Assembly (NCBI RefSeq): GCF_000021985.1
Contig: NC_011901.1
Coordinates: 1,860,001 to 1,924,000, forward strand
Reading direction: 5' to 3'
DNA from: Thioalkalivibrio sulfidiphilus HL-EbGr7
Lineage (GTDB): Bacteria > Pseudomonadota > Gammaproteobacteria > Ectothiorhodospirales > Ectothiorhodospiraceae
DNA: 64,000 nucleotides
In this document: one piece after another, positions 35,694-43,794 of the stretch
How the letters are laid out: every line of letters begins with the position of its first letter
How positions within the stretch are numbered: the stretch's first letter is position 1
The notes under the pieces: generated by a model
What the model was told of the DNA's origin: nothing
Seen by the model: only the letters and a program-made list of their open reading frames with translations
Databases searched by the model: none
Program-made: the position numbers and the translations under genes

Positions 35694-36569
35694 ATGGCCA
35701 AGAAACGATACGACAAGCAGGCCCTTTTCAACGATTACCTGCTGGCCCTCTGGCAGGGCATGGCACACATCGAGTCCACCTTTCAGGTGAGTGGCCTGTG
35801 CGGGCAGGTGTTCGGGGGTCACATGCCCGAGAGGAATACGAGTGACTTCGAAGGCGACTCGGTCTTCGGTCCAGAGGCTCGGGACCATGTGGAGGCCTCC
35901 GATGCCTGGAGGACCCTGTCCGGACTGTACGACTACGCCGTCGACGGCCTGCTGGAGCACGGCAGCCATGCGGAGGACCTGGTCCTGTTCGGCCAGGAGA
36001 TCCTTCAGGTTCTGAGTACTGAACACTCATCTCCCAGTGATGCCTGGTTCGACATCGTGGCCATGGGGGATGCCCGCTTCGGCCTGCACGACGGCTCCTC
36101 CATCAGCCCCGAGCGGCTGGCCCTACTGGCGAATGTGGATCTCAGGACCGTGCGCAATGCAATCAGCGCGGGGGAGCTGGACGCCATGAAGGTGATGGGG
36201 GAGCAGCACATCGAGCATGACTCCGCCGTGCGTTGGCTGCACGGGCGCCGTGGATTCAAGCCCACCCGAATCATCAACATGCGCGGAGTGGCGCTTGAGG
36301 AAGTGACCTCGCCGCTGGCCCTGGCAAGCCTGCTCAGGGAGCGCAGGGAGAAGCTCAAGCTGGATGAGCACCGGGACATCCTGCCCCCGGCCCATCCGGC
36401 CGCGAGCGCGCAGATATTGAATGACCTGGAGGATGGAGTCTTCACCCTGACCCTGGACGCGGCCTTCCCGCTGGCCGACTTCTATCAGCTAGATCGCACG
36501 GAGTTTCTCAAAACGCTGATGCGCTGCTTCTACCCGGAGCAGTACAAGGCCCTGACAGGCGCTGCCTGA
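35694..36569 (+). CDS. HTH-containing protein of unknown function (291 aa)
   Basis: No named family was recognised. A helix-turn-helix-like segment lies near residues 140-165 (ISPERLALLANVDLRTVRNA, with EHDSAVRWLHGRRGF later), which resembles MerR/excisionase-type DNA binding followed by a tryptophan-containing helix. The N-terminal half (YDKQALFNDYLLALWQGMAH) is helical. AAGGAA precedes the ATG. It is the first gene of a rightward group with the DUF4258 and UDG-like genes and may regulate them. Confidence 0.65.
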   Translation: MAKKRYDKQALFNDYLLALWQGMAHIESTFQVSGLCGQVFGGHMPERNTSDFEGDSVFGPEARDHVEASDAWRTLSGLYDYAVDGLLEHGSHAEDLVLFGQEILQVLSTEHSSPSDAWFDIVAMGDARFGLHDGSSISPERLALLANVDLRTVRNAISAGELDAMKVMGEQHIEHDSAVRWLHGRRGFKPTRIINMRGVALEEVTSPLALASLLRERREKLKLDEHRDILPPAHPAASAQILNDLEDGVFTLTLDAAFPLADFYQLDRTEFLKTLMRCFYPEQYKALTGAA

Positions 36570-36593
36570 ACCCGACAGACAGGAGGAGCAGAC

Positions 36594-36866
36594 ATGGCAC
36601 ATCCAGAACGCACCGTACACGCCACCCAGCGTATGCAGCAGCGAGGCATCAGCGAGACCATGCTGCGCCTGTTCGAGACCTTCGGCGTGGCCCGCTACCA
36701 GAAGGGCGGCGCCGAGATCCTGGAAATCCGGGAGGAAGAGCTCAAGCAGCTGCGCAAGGCCATTGATCGGGCAGGAAACATCTGCGTGGTCAAGGGAGAG
36801 CAGGACCGGGTCGTCACCGTGATGCACCGGAATCGTCGTATCAAGGCCACTCAATTCATTGCCTGA
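36594..36866 (+). CDS. DUF4258-like small protein (90 aa)
   Basis: The sequence HATQRMQQRGISETML, then GGAEILEI and VVTVMHRNRRIK, matches the DUF4258 pattern, which is related to the BrnT/RelE ribonuclease toxin fold: an N-terminal His and Arg pair (H-A-x-x-R-M-x-x-R-G-I) followed by a small beta-sheet. AGGAGG lies upstream. No partner antitoxin of BrnA type is next to it; the HTH gene 24 bp upstream could serve that role. Toxicity is inference. Confidence 0.7.
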   Translation: MAHPERTVHATQRMQQRGISETMLRLFETFGVARYQKGGAEILEIREEELKQLRKAIDRAGNICVVKGEQDRVVTVMHRNRRIKATQFIA

Positions 36867-36881
36867 AACCAAGGGAAACAC

Positions 36882-37703
36882 ATGGACAACAACACCAACA
36901 GCCTGTTCGAGAAATACGCCCCGCTGATGCGGTCGGAAAACCTGTGCAGCGCCTCCGGGCTCAACGAGGCACTTCGCATGGCGCAGGAAGGCGATATCGA
37001 GACCTATTACGCCCCCTTTGACTACATCGAGCGGGATGCGCGGCTGGTGCTCGTCGGCATCACACCGGGGCTTACCCAGGCTCGCAACGCCTTGCTGGAG
37101 GCACAGCGCCAGATCTCTCGCGGCGCCAGCCTTGCGGAGGCCGAGCGTCTGGCGAAAACGGCGGCCTCTTTCAGCGGCCCCATGCGGAACAATCTGATCA
37201 GGCTGCTGGATGCGGTAGGGATCCACCAATGGCTTGGGCTGGCCTCAACCAGCGAGGTGTTCTCCCCGGAGTCGAGGCTGGTGCACTACACGTCCGTACT
37301 GCGCTATCCGGTCTTTTTGCGCGGACAGAACTACAGTGGCAACCCCGCCCCAAGGAAATCCCAACTGCTGCAGGGGCAGATCGACCAGTGGTTTGCCAGG
37401 GAAGTGGACCTGCTTGGGGACGCCATCTTCATCCCCCTGGGTTCGGTTCCGCAGCAGGTGATGGCCGCCTTGGTCGAATCCGGACGTATCGATGCAAGCC
37501 GGGTGATGCAGTCACTTCCGCACCCCTCTGGTGCCAACGCCGAGCGCATTGCCTACTTTCTTGGCACCAAGCCCGAGGAGAAGTGCTCTGCGAAGTGCGA
37601 CACGCGTCGACTCGACATACTGAAGGAACAGGCCCTGACGCAGGTTCGTGACCTCCTGGCGCAGGGGTCTGCGCGGACGGACCTGGCTGCGATCACAAGC
37701 TGA
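36882..37703 (+). CDS. Uracil-DNA glycosylase-superfamily-like protein (273 aa)
   Basis: Two motifs of the UDG fold are visible. Motif 1 is LVLVGITPGLTQAR (about residues 50-63), corresponding to the GxxPG loop. Motif 2 is LPHPSGANAERIAYFLG (about 210-226), corresponding to HPSxxN. The space between them fits the alpha/beta core of the superfamily. It could excise a modified base from phage DNA or be an inactive relative; a catalytic Asp/Asn in motif 1 is not obvious, since the residue after GITPG is Leu. It lies 15 bp after the DUF4258 gene, so it is co-transcribed. Confidence 0.65.
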   Translation: MDNNTNSLFEKYAPLMRSENLCSASGLNEALRMAQEGDIETYYAPFDYIERDARLVLVGITPGLTQARNALLEAQRQISRGASLAEAERLAKTAASFSGPMRNNLIRLLDAVGIHQWLGLASTSEVFSPESRLVHYTSVLRYPVFLRGQNYSGNPAPRKSQLLQGQIDQWFAREVDLLGDAIFIPLGSVPQQVMAALVESGRIDASRVMQSLPHPSGANAERIAYFLGTKPEEKCSAKCDTRRLDILKEQALTQVRDLLAQGSARTDLAAITS

Positions 37704-37717
37704 GACCGCCCCAGAGA

Positions 37718-37736
37718 GTGACGCTGTCTGCGTCAC
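37718..37736. promoter_or_regulatory. Short palindrome before the 99-aa gene
   Basis: GTGACGC, spacer TGTCT, GCGTCAC: 7-bp perfect arms in the 78-bp gap between the UDG-like gene and the 99-aa gene. Either an operator or a weak attenuating hairpin. It differs from the WYL-type operator in both arms and spacer. Confidence 0.45.
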
Positions 37737-37781
37737 GAATGGGTAAACACATCATCAAACTTTTGGACAGAGGAGGGACAC

Positions 37782-38081
37782 ATGAGCATCCACCAAGAGC
37801 GCGTTTCCAGAAGGGTAAGCTTCATTCTCAAGAACGGACTGGAGGTCTTTCCGGTCATGATGAAACGCAGGGACACAGGGAACCTCGCCTTTCGGGTCTC
37901 ACGCGGTGGAACCGGGGGAAACACCCTGGCCTGCGGCGAGGAGGTGGACGAGGAGACCATGCTCCGCAAGGTACTGGATCTGGGCTTTGCGGTGCGCTGT
38001 GCATCGCTGGATGGCAGCACGAGGGGCCTGTACAGGATCGCAGGGCGGGCCGTGCATGAAGTGGTGGCAGAGGGTTTGTAG
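37782..38081 (+). CDS. Hypothetical protein (99 aa)
   Basis: I do not recognise it. A good ribosome site (AGGAGGG) precedes the ATG. The sequence begins with a basic stretch (SIHQERVSRRVSFILKNGLE) and has alternating beta-like segments (NLAFRVSRGG, RCASLDGSTRGLYRIAGR). It closes the rightward group that begins at 35694 and is followed by a terminator. Small DNA-binding or regulatory proteins often look like this, but nothing specific can be said. Confidence 0.6.
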   Translation: MSIHQERVSRRVSFILKNGLEVFPVMMKRRDTGNLAFRVSRGGTGGNTLACGEEVDEETMLRKVLDLGFAVRCASLDGSTRGLYRIAGRAVHEVVAEGL

Positions 38082-38160
38082 GCTGTTTGAGCCTCTCAGG
38101 GAGCACTAGGTGACATGCTCTGAGAAAGAATCAAATCGGTTCGACCTGGCCTGGAAACAA

Positions 38161-38197
38161 AAAGCCCCCCAGGGCGAACCTGAGGGGCTTTCTTTTG
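38161..38197 (+). terminator. Rho-independent terminator after the 99-aa gene
   Basis: AAAGCCCCCCAGG, loop GCGAA, CCTGAGGGGCTTT, then TCTTTT. The stem has one bulge or mismatch. It ends the rightward group at 35694-38081 and immediately precedes the 51-bp tandem repeats. Confidence 0.8.
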
Positions 38198-38207
38198 CTG
38201 GGCGATA

Positions 38208-38411
38208 CCCCGCTGACGCGGGGAAGTACTGCTAAACCACCTACACGGTGGGAACATGCCCCGCTGACGCGGGGAGGTACTGCTAAGCCACCTACACGGT
38301 GGGAACATAACCCGCTGATGCGGGGAAGTACTGCTAAGCCACCTACACGGTGGGAACATAACCCGCTGATGCGGGGAGGTACTGCTAAGCCACCTACACG
38401 GTGGGAATGCC
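38208..38411. repeat. Four tandem 51-bp units, each with two hairpins
   Basis: Units start at 38208, 38259, 38310 and 38361, period exactly 51. Each contains palindrome 1, CCCCGCTGACGCGGGG (or the GATG variant), and palindrome 2, CCACC-TACAC-GGTGG, starting 29 bp later. The sequence between palindromes is conserved (AAGTACTGCTAA or AGGTACTGCTAA). Read on the minus strand, palindrome 2 with its flanks (GTTCCCACCGTGTAGGTGG) looks like a type I-F CRISPR repeat, and palindrome 1 recalls type I-E. Unlike CRISPR, nothing between them is unique. Function unknown: structured RNA array, terminator array or protein-binding array. Confidence 0.9.
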
Positions 38412-38557
38412 CAGCTGCCATGTATAGCGACTTTTCCAGCAGATTTTCACCCAGTTGAAAAAAAAGACCCCCATCTGTAACCAGAGACCCGACCCAGACT
38501 TGCCCGTATCCCCGTACTTCTTCGTATCGATACAGACTGTTTCCCCTGGTCATCAAC

Positions 38558-38642
38558 AACCATAGTGGTTTAACCAACCATGGTGGTTTAACTAACCACA
38601 GTGGTTTAACTAACCCTAGTGGTTAAATAAACCACAGTGGTT
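38558..38642. repeat. Five 18-bp palindromic repeats (AACC-N5-GGTT)
   Basis: AACCATAGTGGTT-type palindromes start at 38558, 38576, 38594, 38612 and 38630, exactly 18 bp apart, joined by TAAC/TAAA-type linkers. This regular spacing is close to 1.7 helical turns per unit. It looks like an operator array for a dimeric repressor or an iteron set. It lies in the 1.1-kb stretch 38082-39180, which otherwise contains the 51-bp repeats and one doubtful leftward frame. Confidence 0.85.
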
Positions 38643-38741
38643 TAAATCAACATCACTGTATGCTCAGCAGGAGGAGAGAGAGCTAAACGGCAACAGTCAC
38701 CCAAGGGCCGCCATGTATGGCGGCTCCCGGACTGATGCCGA

Positions 38742-39050
38742 TTACGCATGCCCATCTATCGTGTCGGTCGCGTTACGGGCGCAGGCTGGCTGATTCACCT
38801 GCACTGGCCGATTCGTAGCAAAAGGCGCTACTCCACACCCGGTTCGGCCTCCCAGCACGGACGCTCCGCAGGCGTGGATTGATCCAATCCAGCCGCGGAA
38901 CGGTGCTGAGCAGTCTTCGGTGGGGGCTTTGTGTGGATTCCCATTGTTCACCCCCTCGGCCTGTACATCAGGCCTGTACTGACGACTCCAACCGTGACCG
39001 GCAACCGCCGTGACGCATAAAGCCCGCCAGAGCGCCGGTCGACAGCTCAC
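38742..39050 (-). CDS. Doubtful Ash-like small protein (102 aa)
   Basis: A leftward frame with Cys/Arg/Gly-rich content (HACGASVLGGRTGCGVAPF, then NRPVQVNQPACARNATDTID). The segment recalls the Ash/Icd-like proteins found next to P4-type satellite integrases, which share a pattern of VxGRTGxxVAPF and NRPVQVNQP. I saw no convincing ribosome site, and the composition is also compatible with a non-coding conserved sequence. Kept as low confidence because that motif recurs in mobile elements. Confidence 0.3.
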   Translation of the reverse strand: MSCRPALWRALCVTAVAGHGWSRQYRPDVQAEGVNNGNPHKAPTEDCSAPFRGWIGSIHACGASVLGGRTGCGVAPFATNRPVQVNQPACARNATDTIDGHA

Positions 39051-39180
39051 AGTCTTCAGTCCGACGCTAGGGGGTATAGGGAAAATTTCACAGGGCCTTA
39101 CGCTCAGAACGAAAATTTTTTCGCCTTGGTGTAAAAGGGAAGAAAAAATCAGTTTTGATCACGGTTTTGTCGCAGTCGAT

Positions 39181-42100
39181 TCAATGGCGAGCGCGGAGCT
39201 GATCGGAGTATGACTTCAGCCAGCACAAGGTATTGACCAACTCCATCTCCGTGACACTCTTGCAGGGCACGTTCAGCAAGGCAGGATTTGCCACCACCAC
39301 AGCCAGACAGCGGGCACGGGAGATGGCCACATTCAGCCGGTTTCGGCTGAAAAGGAAATCCGCGTTGCGGGGCATGTTGTCGGCGTCAGAGGTCGCCATG
39401 GAGATCAACACAGCCTCGGCCTCCTGCCCCTGGAACTTGTCCACGGTGCCGACCCTGGCCCCAGGCGGAAGCCTGCCTTTAAGCAGGTTCACCTGGATGT
39501 TGTAGGGCGAGATCACGAGGATGTTCTCCTGCCTCATCGGGTGCTCCTTGCCGTGCTTGTCTACGTAACTCTGCTTGAGCAGGCTCTGGTACATGGCCTC
39601 AATTACATCCGCCTCTTCCGGGCACTGCTGACCGCGATCCGAATGCATCACCTCGACCATGCGGATTCCGTTAGGGACCAGCTCCGGGTGAGCCGTGGAG
39701 CTGAGCATCAGGCGCTGCTTGTGATTATCCTCATGGGGCATGAGACAACCGGCATAGATGGCGTCCGAGATGAACTGACACACATCGGGATGCATGCGCC
39801 GGGTGGTTTCCAGGAAGACACCCCGCTCCGGCTCGATCACCGAACGCCCGTTCAGCAGATAGTCCAGGGCCGAGTCGCCCGAGTGGCCCGGATGCGATCC
39901 CTGGATCGGTTGGGAGAGCTGCATCTGATCGCCGAGCAATACCAGGTTCCGCGCACTGGTCCCCATGGCCACCAGGTTGGCCAGTGACACCTGCCCTGCC
40001 TCATCAATGAAGAGGTAATCAAAGCGCTGATCCAGGCCCTCCCGGGCAAACAGCCATGCCGTCCCAGCCACCAGTTGATAGTCCTCATCGCTCTCGATGT
40101 CAGGATTGGAAGTACAGGCCTCGATCTGGTGCCCCTCAAAACCCAGATCGTTCTTCTGGGTGGTCTTTTTCACGCCCCTGAACGCCACACCTTCTTTCTG
40201 GGCCACCTTTTCCACGGCCTCGAGCAGGTTGTCGATCGCCTTGTGACTGTTCGAGGTCACGCCGATGCGGAACCCCTTGCGCAGCAGGGCGACAATCAGG
40301 TGGGAGCCGGTGTAGGTCTTGCCCGCACCCGGCGGCCCCTGGATGTACAGGTGACTGCCATCCAGCCGTTCCACGGCATCGAGAATCTGAGCCAGATGGC
40401 CATGGGGCGCCAGCGGCTCAGGGGCCTCCCTGCCCTTCAGACGCGGGGGCTTACGGGTGAGGAAGGCATCGAGCGCTGGGTAACAGGCCTTTTTCGCAAG
40501 ATGCGCATCGGCGTAGCGGAACAACGCCTCGCTCAGCACCCGGGTTTCGACAGGACCACCTGGCCCGATCGAAAGACTCTCGGGGATCTCGGCGAAGGTT
40601 GTCCTGATCGTAACGGTGCCATTTTCGTCATCCAGCGAACGAATCGTCCCCAGACGATCACTTGATTCAGCCACGTGAACCACATCGCCAGCCTTGAGTT
40701 TGGTCTCCTGGGGCGGGAACCGATAGACGCAATCCATTGACTTGGTGGTGGCTTTTTCTGTCGACACGAGTTCAAGGCCGCCGAGGCACTCTGAATCCTC
40801 GATCAGATCAGCGGTTTCCATATCCTGACGGGCAAACATGGCCCACCACTGGGGCTTCGCCTCTCGGCGATGGAAGTCCAGCAACTGATAGATCAACGTG
40901 TTGTGATGGAGGGTCTCGGGATCTTCCGCCTTGTTGCCCAGAAGGGCCTTTTCATATCGGGCCAGACGTTGTTCATGCTCGGTGATCCTATCCACCCCCT
41001 CGGACTCCCCCCGCACCTCCCCGCTGAACCAGGGTAGATTGGAAGGACGGAGCCCAAGGAGCCAGTCCCGGAGCAGGAGCGTGGAACGGCAGTCATCCTC
41101 GTTGTACTTGCGGATTTGTTCCAGCAGGTCGTCGTCCCGGCTCTCGCGCCAGTGTTCATACCAGACGATACTACCCACGGCCGTTTTGACGTCCGCATCA
41201 CGGGCATCCATGTAGAAATGCTCAAGATTTTTGATGGAGTAGGATGGCTCTGAGACACGGATCGACTCCCGAACCACCTTGAAAAGGTCCACGAAACGCT
41301 CGCGACGCAGCAGATCATCCACCTCCCGTTCACGGGTGGCGTAGCGACTCATGAGGCGCTTGATCGCGGTCACCTCATAGTGGTTGTAGTGGTAGATGTG
41401 GGCATCCGGATACTGCTTCAGTCGCTCGACAACGAAATCGACGAAATCTTCCAGGGCCTTCTTCTCGGCATCGTGATCATGGGCCCAGAACGCGGTGAAT
41501 CGCCACTCCCCGTTCTCCAGGTAATAGACACCGAAGAGGTACTCAAGCCCCTCCGGATAGAGCGGGTCGCCCTCCATGTCAAAGAAGAGATCGCCCTCCG
41601 ACGGTTCAGGCATCCGGAAGAAACCTTTTCGGCCATCTGGATCCTGCTTTAAAAGACGGTAGACCGGTTTGCCGGAAGTCCTGCCCTGGACCTGAAGGGA
41701 GGCCTGTTCACGAAGCCGCTCCAGGACCTCTTTGTTCATGCCAGAAATAGCTACAGACTGATCGTGGCCTGCGAGGTCGGCCACCGTATGGATACCTGCA
41801 TCCCGCAACTTGCGGATCTGGCCTTTAGTGATATTGGCAACGAGGCTCAGATGATCCTCAACTTCCCACTGCTTTTCACAGCGCTCATGCCAGTGGCAGA
41901 AGTTGCAGAAATCACAGGGTTCCGGCCGGGTTTCTGTCGGGTTCTCAATAAAGCCGAGGAATTGATCCCGAGATCGGGCGTAGTAATGCCGATAGTCCTC
42001 AACCCGGAAACTGCGGCTCTCGCCATTGCCAAGTGCCAGGTGCATAGACTCTGGCACTGTTCCCTGGGCGTCCTGCAGCAGATCAGAATAGACACATAGC

Positions 42101-42537
42101 TGGATCAGGTGCTTGGTTTTGGGTTGTGTGGAAAGTTTGGTGTCCACCGGTTCGTAGCTGTAATCGCCCAGCTCCGAAGCCCCTTCTACACGCTTGAGAA
42201 AATCCGCATAGCCCAACCAGCGGTCATTCATAAAGACCGCCTGGTAGATGATATCTGCTCCACCCCGCATGGCCTCCTGAGTGGCTGCACACCGCTCATC
42301 CAAACCGAGCGCGTCATCTATCTCAACGACATTCCGACCACTGGATTTCAGTGATTCCAGGTAGGCCCGCTCATGCTCGACACCCTTCTCTTGGATGAGT
42401 CTCGTCTCCTCACCGGCTACAGCCTTGTCCATAGGCTGGTCGAGGCTCAGGCGGTCAAGCGTAGTGCGATGGGGGCATTCGAGGAAATAGCTCAGGTCTG
42501 AAGCTGAGAAAATCAGATTATTCTGAACTTTATGCAT
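39181..42537 (-). CDS. TM0106-type RecB-like nuclease fused to an SF1 helicase
   Basis: A 1118-aa nuclease-helicase. The N-terminal Cas4/RecB-like domain (about residues 10-235) begins SASDLSYFLECPHRTTLDRL, has the nuclease motif EPVDTKLS and a Cys cluster (CDFCNFCHWHERC) consistent with an Fe-S site. A short helix-hairpin-helix segment follows (RKLRDAGIHTVADLAGHD). Next comes an RNase H-like/DnaQ-type exonuclease region (LFFDMEGDPLYPEGLEYLFG, then IYHYNHYEVTAIKRL). The C-terminal UPF1-like helicase has Walker A GPPGAGKTYT, motif II FIDEAGQV and C-terminal VDKFQGQEAEAVLIS and LNVAISRARC. It is divergent from WYL2 with operator O4 between. Substrate unknown. Confidence 0.9.
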   Translation of the reverse strand: MHKVQNNLIFSASDLSYFLECPHRTTLDRLSLDQPMDKAVAGEETRLIQEKGVEHERAYLESLKSSGRNVVEIDDALGLDERCAATQEAMRGGADIIYQAVFMNDRWLGYADFLKRVEGASELGDYSYEPVDTKLSTQPKTKHLIQLCVYSDLLQDAQGTVPESMHLALGNGESRSFRVEDYRHYYARSRDQFLGFIENPTETRPEPCDFCNFCHWHERCEKQWEVEDHLSLVANITKGQIRKLRDAGIHTVADLAGHDQSVAISGMNKEVLERLREQASLQVQGRTSGKPVYRLLKQDPDGRKGFFRMPEPSEGDLFFDMEGDPLYPEGLEYLFGVYYLENGEWRFTAFWAHDHDAEKKALEDFVDFVVERLKQYPDAHIYHYNHYEVTAIKRLMSRYATREREVDDLLRRERFVDLFKVVRESIRVSEPSYSIKNLEHFYMDARDADVKTAVGSIVWYEHWRESRDDDLLEQIRKYNEDDCRSTLLLRDWLLGLRPSNLPWFSGEVRGESEGVDRITEHEQRLARYEKALLGNKAEDPETLHHNTLIYQLLDFHRREAKPQWWAMFARQDMETADLIEDSECLGGLELVSTEKATTKSMDCVYRFPPQETKLKAGDVVHVAESSDRLGTIRSLDDENGTVTIRTTFAEIPESLSIGPGGPVETRVLSEALFRYADAHLAKKACYPALDAFLTRKPPRLKGREAPEPLAPHGHLAQILDAVERLDGSHLYIQGPPGAGKTYTGSHLIVALLRKGFRIGVTSNSHKAIDNLLEAVEKVAQKEGVAFRGVKKTTQKNDLGFEGHQIEACTSNPDIESDEDYQLVAGTAWLFAREGLDQRFDYLFIDEAGQVSLANLVAMGTSARNLVLLGDQMQLSQPIQGSHPGHSGDSALDYLLNGRSVIEPERGVFLETTRRMHPDVCQFISDAIYAGCLMPHEDNHKQRLMLSSTAHPELVPNGIRMVEVMHSDRGQQCPEEADVIEAMYQSLLKQSYVDKHGKEHPMRQENILVISPYNIQVNLLKGRLPPGARVGTVDKFQGQEAEAVLISMATSDADNMPRNADFLFSRNRLNVAISRARCLAVVVANPALLNVPCKSVTEMELVNTLCWLKSYSDQLRARH

Positions 42538-42610
42538 ATATCCACCCCATCCTATTATTGAGTCTTCACAGTGATGGCACTAGTCCGAGAGTGCTATAGT
42601 ACCGACACAA

Positions 42611-42629
42611 TGCGACATAATACGTCGCT
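42611..42629. promoter_or_regulatory. Operator O4 (TGCGAC-N7-GTCGCT) between TM0106-type gene and WYL2
   Basis: Arms TGCGAC and GTCGCT with a 7-bp spacer (ATAATAC); 5 of 6 arm positions pair. It starts 74 bp from the nuclease-helicase gene and ends 81 bp from the WYL2 start. On the minus strand GCGACGTATTATGTCGCA differs from O5 at one base over that span, which is strong evidence of a shared binder. Confidence 0.75.
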
Positions 42630-42709
42630 AAAAAAGACCTCACTGACTCGCTTTCCGATACACTGCGCCCGCACCGACCTTGAAGCCTCCCGGCAGAGGA
42701 GATACCACG

Positions 42710-43708
42710 ATGTCATCGACACTGCTGCGTCAGTGGGCCATGTTAAGCATGATTCCCCGCCATCCACGCAAGATCACTGCATCTCAGCTCAAGGAAAAGC
42801 TTGATGCCCAGGGTTTCATGACCACCAAGCGGACCATCGAGCGCGACCTGGTGGCCTTGTCTGGCGAAGGTTTTGCACTGGTGGTCGATGATCGCAGCCG
42901 TCCCCACGGCTGGCAGTGGGGGAGGGATGTGAAAATCCTCGACATCCCCGGCATTGAGCCGCAGACGGCCCTGGCATTCAGGCTGGCCGAGCAGTTTCTG
43001 AAGCCACTTATGGCCCCGAGCACCCTCGCGGCACTCTCCCCCTACTTCCAGCAGGCCCGTCAAGTACTTAAGGGTACATCCGGTAATCTAAGCGCCTGGC
43101 CCAGTAAGGTCCGAATTTTGAGCCGCGGCCAGTCCCTCATCCCTCCAAAGGGTAATCAGGACATCCTCATGATCGTCTATGAGGCCTTGTTCACGGACCG
43201 GCAGTTTCGCTGTCACTACAGAAGACGAACCGACCAGCAGGTCAAGGAATATGTGGTCAACCCATTGGGTTTGGTGTTTCGCGATGGAATGATCTATCTG
43301 GTCTGCACCCTGTTTGAATACACAGATGTTCTTCAGCTTGCACTGCATCGCATGAGTCAAGCCGAGCCCTTGGAGACCCCGGCCCAGCGTCCCGGAAATT
43401 TCGACCTGGATGCCTACCTCAAAGAGGGAGGTCTGGATTTCAGGCTCGGCGGCACCCTATCCCTTCGACTCGATCTCAAAGCAGAAACCGCGCAACACCT
43501 GGCCGAGACCCCACTCTCGGAAGACCAGCAAATCAAAGGTCCTGACGCAGAGGGCTGGGTTCAAATCAAGGCGACCGTACCCGACACGGCCCAGCTTCGC
43601 TGGTGGATCCTGGGACTCGGCGAACAGATCAGAGTCCGAAAGCCCGTAGCGTTGAGAGACGAAATCGCACACACACTCAAGGGAGCCGCCAGACTCTACG
43701 AAGCCTGA
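42710..43708 (+). CDS. WYL-domain transcriptional regulator (WYL2)
   Basis: A 332-aa regulator with an N-terminal winged helix (about residues 3-60; ITASQLKEKLDAQGFMTTKRTIERD, part), a central WYL domain (about 145-235; FRCHYRRRTDQQ, then VNPLGLVFRDGMIYLVCTL) and a C-terminal WCX-type region (GNFDLDAYLKEGGLDF onwards). The ATG at 42710 follows GAGGAGA; an in-frame start 10 codons upstream is less likely. It is a paralogue of WYL1 at 14281 and uses the same type of operator, so the two may cross-regulate. It is followed by the phosphatase gene. Confidence 0.92.
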   Translation: MSSTLLRQWAMLSMIPRHPRKITASQLKEKLDAQGFMTTKRTIERDLVALSGEGFALVVDDRSRPHGWQWGRDVKILDIPGIEPQTALAFRLAEQFLKPLMAPSTLAALSPYFQQARQVLKGTSGNLSAWPSKVRILSRGQSLIPPKGNQDILMIVYEALFTDRQFRCHYRRRTDQQVKEYVVNPLGLVFRDGMIYLVCTLFEYTDVLQLALHRMSQAEPLETPAQRPGNFDLDAYLKEGGLDFRLGGTLSLRLDLKAETAQHLAETPLSEDQQIKGPDAEGWVQIKATVPDTAQLRWWILGLGEQIRVRKPVALRDEIAHTLKGAARLYEA

Positions 43709-43734
43709 TTCTCACGTCCGGCTGGGGCTCGTTA

Positions 43735-43753
43735 TGCGACGCATTATGTCGCA
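43735..43753. promoter_or_regulatory. Operator O5 (TGCGAC-N7-GTCGCA) before the phosphatase gene
   Basis: Perfect arms TGCGAC and GTCGCA with spacer GCATTAT, ending 41 bp before the phosphatase ATG and 27 bp after the WYL2 stop. Together with O1 this is the best match to the consensus. Confidence 0.8.
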
Positions 43754-43794
43754 CCACGGACGTAATCTTCCTGCACCCAGGAGGATTGGCCCAA

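Noticed and set aside
36489-37229. Minus-strand 246-aa frame opposite the DUF4258 and UDG-like genes
   Set aside because: It spans parts of three well-supported plus-strand genes that have ribosome sites and motifs.
38208-38411. 51-bp tandem units as a CRISPR array
   Set aside because: The sequence between the palindromes is conserved from unit to unit, so there are no unique spacers.
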